Program-made: the position numbers and the translations under genes
In this document: one piece after another, positions 61,089 to 64,000 of the stretch
Layout: each line of letters opens with the position of its first letter
How positions within the stretch are numbered: the stretch's first letter is position 1
NCBI GenBank assembly: GCA_938083445.1
Contig: CALKCP010000011.1
Span: 62,001 to 126,000 of the forward strand
DNA from: an uncultured Ulvibacter sp.
GTDB lineage: Bacteria; Bacteroidota; Bacteroidia; Flavobacteriales; Flavobacteriaceae
Direction: 5' to 3'
DNA: 64,000 nt
Notes under the pieces: model-generated
Databases searched by the model: none
Seen by the model: only the letters and a program-made list of their open reading frames with translations
What the model was told of the DNA's origin: nothing

Positions 61089-62306
61089 TTACTCTGCTTC
61101 TTTTTTCTGAAGCAGGGCCATGTAAAAACCATCAAATTCTGAGATACTTGGAAGTATCTTTTGATCTTTTGTCATTGTAAAATCTTGTCCAGCTTCTCGT
61201 TTTAAGAATGCCTTTACTTGCTTTTCATTTTCCGAAGGTAAAATCGAGCAAGTAGCATATACCATTTGACCTCCAGGTTTTACCATTCGCGAGTAGGAAT
61301 CTAATATTTCAACCTGTGTTGCTCTTATCTTGTCTAAAAATTCGGGTTCTAATTTCCATTTTGCATCCGGATTCCTTCTTAAAACTCCAAGACCTGAACA
61401 AGGTGCATCGATTAATAGTTTATCAGCTTTCCCAATTAACTTTTTAATTGCCTTGCTCGAATCAATAACCCTGGTTTCAATGTTGTGAATTCCGTTTCTT
61501 CGAGCCCTTCTTTTTAGCTCAGTTAATTTATTTGCATAAATATCCATAGAAACAACTTGACCCTTATTTTCCATTAATGAGGCGATATGAAGGCTTTTAC
61601 CTCCAGCGCCAGCGCAGACATCAATAATGCGCATTCCTGGTTTGGGATCTAAAAGTTGCGCCACCTTTTGAGAAGAGGCATCTTGTACTTCAAACCAACC
61701 ATTCTGAAAAGCATCTGTGACAAAAACATTAGCCCTTTCTACTAATTTAAGTGCATGAGGATATCCTTTTATAGTTTCCGTTTGGATCTCTGCTTCCGAT
61801 AATTTGGCTTGAACTTCCTCTAAAGTTGCTTTTAGCGGGTTTACTCTTAAGATGACGGAGGCTTGTTTGTTTAGAGCGGCAATTTCCTTATCCCATTTTT
61901 TTCCTAGTTCTTTTTCCCCAAGTTCGTCTAACCAATCGGGAATAGACTCACGTAATTTTCTAATTTTAGACAATTCATCAAACCTTCCTTTGATGCGCCG
62001 CGTTGGAGTCGCTTCAAATTGCGGCCAGTCTGGAATTTGAATCCCATGTAAAGTGGCCCAAACCGTAAACATTCTGAATAGGTTGCCACGGTCAAAGGGT
62101 TCTTTAACCTCTGCAATTTCTGCATATAGACGCTTCCATCGCACAATGTCATAGGTGGTTTCAGCAATAAAACTCCTATCACGGGCCCCCCAGCGCTTAT
62201 CTCTTTTTAGTGTGTTTCTTAATACTTTGTCAGCTTGTTTCTTTTCATTGAAGATATCATGAAGAGCATCTATTGAAGCAAATACTAAATTACGGTGTAA
62301 TTTCAT
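61089..62306 (-). CDS. RsmB-like rRNA (cytosine-5) methyltransferase
   Basis: A 405-residue NOP2/Sun family enzyme that methylates C5 of a cytosine in RNA, probably 16S rRNA. I start at 62306 (MKLHRNLVFASIDALHDIFN), just after a promoter box; a much longer frame opens at 62447. The SAM-binding motif is IDVCAGAGGKSLHIASLMEN. The two catalytic cysteines lie in LLIDAPCSGLGVLRRNPDAK and YATCSILPSENEKQV. The N-terminal NusB-like part of E. coli RsmB is shortened. Specific target base is not shown by the sequence. Confidence 0.9.
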   Translation of the reverse strand: MKLHRNLVFASIDALHDIFNEKKQADKVLRNTLKRDKRWGARDRSFIAETTYDIVRWKRLYAEIAEVKEPFDRGNLFRMFTVWATLHGIQIPDWPQFEATPTRRIKGRFDELSKIRKLRESIPDWLDELGEKELGKKWDKEIAALNKQASVILRVNPLKATLEEVQAKLSEAEIQTETIKGYPHALKLVERANVFVTDAFQNGWFEVQDASSQKVAQLLDPKPGMRIIDVCAGAGGKSLHIASLMENKGQVVSMDIYANKLTELKRRARRNGIHNIETRVIDSSKAIKKLIGKADKLLIDAPCSGLGVLRRNPDAKWKLEPEFLDKIRATQVEILDSYSRMVKPGGQMVYATCSILPSENEKQVKAFLKREAGQDFTMTKDQKILPSISEFDGFYMALLQKKEAE

Positions 62307-62324
62307 TTTTAATTTATTGGGATG

Positions 62325-62356
62325 CAAAGGTATCATAATAGCAATGAATACTTTTG
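62325..62356. promoter_or_regulatory. Divergent promoter boxes for the RsmB-like and Ycf48-like genes
   Basis: On the minus strand TACCTTTG (62325-62332) lies 18 bp before the RsmB-like start. On the plus strand TACTTTTG (62349-62356) lies 23 bp before the Ycf48-like start. Both are exact TAnnTTTG matches; no clear -33 boxes are seen. Confidence 0.5.
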
Positions 62357-62379
62357 TTACTTTTAACAAAAAATAATAA

Positions 62380-63423
62380 ATGCGATATTTCTTTCTACTT
62401 TTAAGTGTTTTCTTGTGTGTATCATGTAATCTAAGCACTGCACCCAATTACAAATCTTTAAGCATTGAACAGGTGTTTACTGATAGTCTAAGCATACGGG
62501 CAATAGCTCCTGTTGATTCCGAAAGGGTTTGGTTTGCGGCGAATTCGGGCGTAGTTGGGTTTATAGAAAAGGCGGTTCCAAAACTTGCCACTATTAGGTA
62601 CGAGGATTCTTTGTTGCATTTTAGGTCGATAGCGGTGACCAAAGACGCTGTTTTTGTGCTGAGCATAGCCAACCCTGGCGTCTTATATAAAATAGCTGTG
62701 AGTGGGAATGAAGCCAATAGTGCTGAGAAAGTATACCTAGAAAAAGGAGAAAAAGTTTTTTATGATTCGATGGCATTTTTTAATTCTGATGAAGGTATTG
62801 CAATGGGTGACCCAGTTGCGAATTGCTTATCGATAATTATAACGAGGAATGGGGGTGATACTTGGGAAAAATTGGATTGTGGAGGCCTGCCTGCAGTAGA
62901 GGCTGGTGAAGCAGCCTTTGCAGCAAGTAACTCTAACATTGCTATTTTCAAAGATCAAGTCTGGATTGCCAGTGGAGGTAAAAGAGCCCGGATTTTTTAC
63001 TCAGGCGATAAGGGGAGGACATGGGAAGTGTTTAACACACCTATTTTGCAAGGAAAAGCAATGACAGGAATTTATAGTATTGATTTTTTTGACGAAAATA
63101 TAGGCATTGTTTTTGGCGGTGATTGGGACAATAAAGCTTTTAATGAAGGTAATAAGGCCATAACCAAGGATGGCGGAAAAACATGGAACTTGTTAAGTAA
63201 TGGGAAAGGTCCCGGATATAGGTCTTCAGTAAAATTTTTACCTGGCAGTAATGGTCAGGGAATTGTTGCCGTTGGGTCTCCAGGTATTTCTTATAGCCGA
63301 GATCAAGGTGCAAATTGGGTTGAGCTTTCTAAGGAAGGATTTTATACTATTGAATTTGTGAATGACAGCATCGCTTTTGCTTCAGGCCGAAATAAAATTT
63401 CAAAATTGACTTTCAAAGAATAA
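62380..63423 (+). CDS. Ycf48/Hcf136-like lipoprotein beta-propeller
   Basis: A 347-residue lipoprotein, signal MRYFFLLLSVFLCVSC with the cysteine in VSCN. The rest is a seven-bladed propeller with BNR/Asp-box motifs: TRNGGDTWEKL, SGDKGRTWEVF, TKDGGKTWNLL and SRDQGANWVEL. Family members in cyanobacteria help to assemble photosystem II; in flavobacteria the role is unknown, and the name oxidoreductase sometimes given has no support in the sequence. It converges with the next gene with 1 bp between stops. Confidence 0.87.
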   Translation: MRYFFLLLSVFLCVSCNLSTAPNYKSLSIEQVFTDSLSIRAIAPVDSERVWFAANSGVVGFIEKAVPKLATIRYEDSLLHFRSIAVTKDAVFVLSIANPGVLYKIAVSGNEANSAEKVYLEKGEKVFYDSMAFFNSDEGIAMGDPVANCLSIIITRNGGDTWEKLDCGGLPAVEAGEAAFAASNSNIAIFKDQVWIASGGKRARIFYSGDKGRTWEVFNTPILQGKAMTGIYSIDFFDENIGIVFGGDWDNKAFNEGNKAITKDGGKTWNLLSNGKGPGYRSSVKFLPGSNGQGIVAVGSPGISYSRDQGANWVELSKEGFYTIEFVNDSIAFASGRNKISKLTFKE

Positions 63424-63424
63424 C

Positions 63425-63859
63425 TTATTTTTTTTTATCCTTTCCTTTGTATCGTTTTAACAACCTTCGCTTAAAATCGTTTTCAGCCTTTCGAAGTTGA
63501 ATTATTTTGTTTGGTGGAAGAACTTTCCTAAGATTTGAGATCAACTCTTGTTGTAGCAGTAAAGATTCAGATTCAATTTGTAGCCATCTGTCAATTAGTA
63601 TATTCGCTTCTTCATCGGTTAAGTCTTCCGTCACGTCTCTTAATTTAGATGCAACCTCGCGACCCTCCGATAGGCGTAACTTCGTTCTTTTTGAATCATA
63701 CTCATTATAGACAGGCCAAAACTTTTCTGCCTCAGAGGGTGTTAGTGACAGCTCTTGTGTAATATAAGCTGTTTTGAGAGTTCTAATTTTTTCAAATCGA
63801 TCTGGTTGAGCAATAAGCCCAGTGCTAGCAAAAAACAGGATTATAATAATTTTTTTCAT
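63425..63859 (-). CDS. Spy/CpxP-like periplasmic protein
   Basis: A 144-residue exported helical protein, signal peptide MKKIIIILFFASTGLIAQ. LSLTPSEAEKFWPVYNEYDS and DLTDEEANILIDRWLQIESE are the paired helices of the Spy/CpxP type, with a very basic C-terminus (RRLLKRYKGKDKKK). In flavobacteria it is often found after an ECF sigma factor and a small protein and is called a sensor of the sigma factor. The next gene starts 3 bp upstream and fits that order. Confidence 0.85.
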   Translation of the reverse strand: MKKIIIILFFASTGLIAQPDRFEKIRTLKTAYITQELSLTPSEAEKFWPVYNEYDSKRTKLRLSEGREVASKLRDVTEDLTDEEANILIDRWLQIESESLLLQQELISNLRKVLPPNKIIQLRKAENDFKRRLLKRYKGKDKKK

Positions 63860-63861
63860 AT

Positions 63862-64000
63862 TTATTCTATTAAAAAGGTTTCTTCAATTCGGTTTTCCAA
63901 TAAATAATTTTCTAAAGATTCTTCAGAAAAGATATTGCTTTCTAAATCTATATTTACGATGTCTTCATCATCTAATAATGCTAAAACTTCATAACTCTTG
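63862..64000 (-). CDS. Partial hypothetical protein, C-terminal end
   Basis: The window ends inside this gene. The 45 visible codons end in KSYEVLALLDDEDIVNIDLE, then SNIFSEESLENYLLENRIEE and TFLIE. It is acidic and seems soluble. It is coupled to the Spy/CpxP-like gene (3 bp apart). In related genomes the gene in this place follows an ECF sigma factor; this cannot be confirmed here. Confidence 0.7.
   Translation of the reverse strand, partial: KSYEVLALLDDEDIVNIDLESNIFSEESLENYLLENRIEETFLIE

Overview
The window reads as chromosome of a member of the Flavobacteriaceae (phylum Bacteroidota), probably marine. The grounds are: six proteins ending in a type A sorting domain of the type IX secretion system (T9SS); many surface lipoproteins and BNR/FN3 beta-proteins; promoters matching the Bacteroidota consensus TTG...TAnnTTTG; A-rich translation starts without clear Shine-Dalgarno sites; and typical flavobacterial genes such as the DUF4442 protein, the 65-residue small protein, the PadR-PspC operon and the Ycf48-like lipoprotein. 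The DNA is AT-rich throughout. I see no phage, plasmid, insertion sequence or CRISPR array.

Layout. 1-510: tRNA-Pro(GGG) with its own promoter and terminator, then two copies of a 67-bp repeat carrying a terminator for acs. 510-12.6 kb: core and stress genes (acs, trxB, a PadR/PspC operon with a palindromic operator, DUF4442, AIM24-like protein, oxyR, a lipoprotein cyclophilin, a CoA-pyrophosphatase-like Nudix enzyme, a PlsC-like acyltransferase, an ECF sigma factor with a membrane partner). 12.6-18.5 kb: an accessory island made of a decayed RNase H gene, two tandem copies of a two-gene surface-protein cassette, and an orphan T9SS tail. 18.5-23.9 kb: a DUF1028 T9SS protein, a DUF4331/DUF4331/TPR operon, two tandem candidate small RNAs and sodC. 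24-37 kb: a large BNR protein, a VWA + AAA+ pair, M1 and M28 peptidases, a propeller protein and a secreted BNR protein. 37.2-45.4 kb: a MarR-controlled fatty-acid beta-oxidation operon and a long-chain acyl-CoA ligase. 45.5-61 kb: an M14 carboxypeptidase, purL, two large T9SS paralogues flanking a small lipoprotein and an M12B-like protease, with remains of a third paralogue. 61-64 kb: an RsmB-like rRNA methyltransferase, a Ycf48-like lipoprotein, a Spy/CpxP-like protein and the end of one more gene.

How the genes fit together. The metabolic part suits growth on proteins and lipids: secreted M1, M14, M28 and M12B-like peptidases, fatty acid activation, beta-oxidation under MarR control, and acetyl-CoA synthetase. 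OxyR, Cu/Zn superoxide dismutase and thioredoxin reductase deal with oxidative stress. The most unusual parts are the segmental duplication at 12.8-18.2 kb, whose junction lies inside a dead RNase H gene, and the tandem candidate RNAs at 22.7-23.3 kb. I did not find a convincing wholly new enzymatic or defence system.
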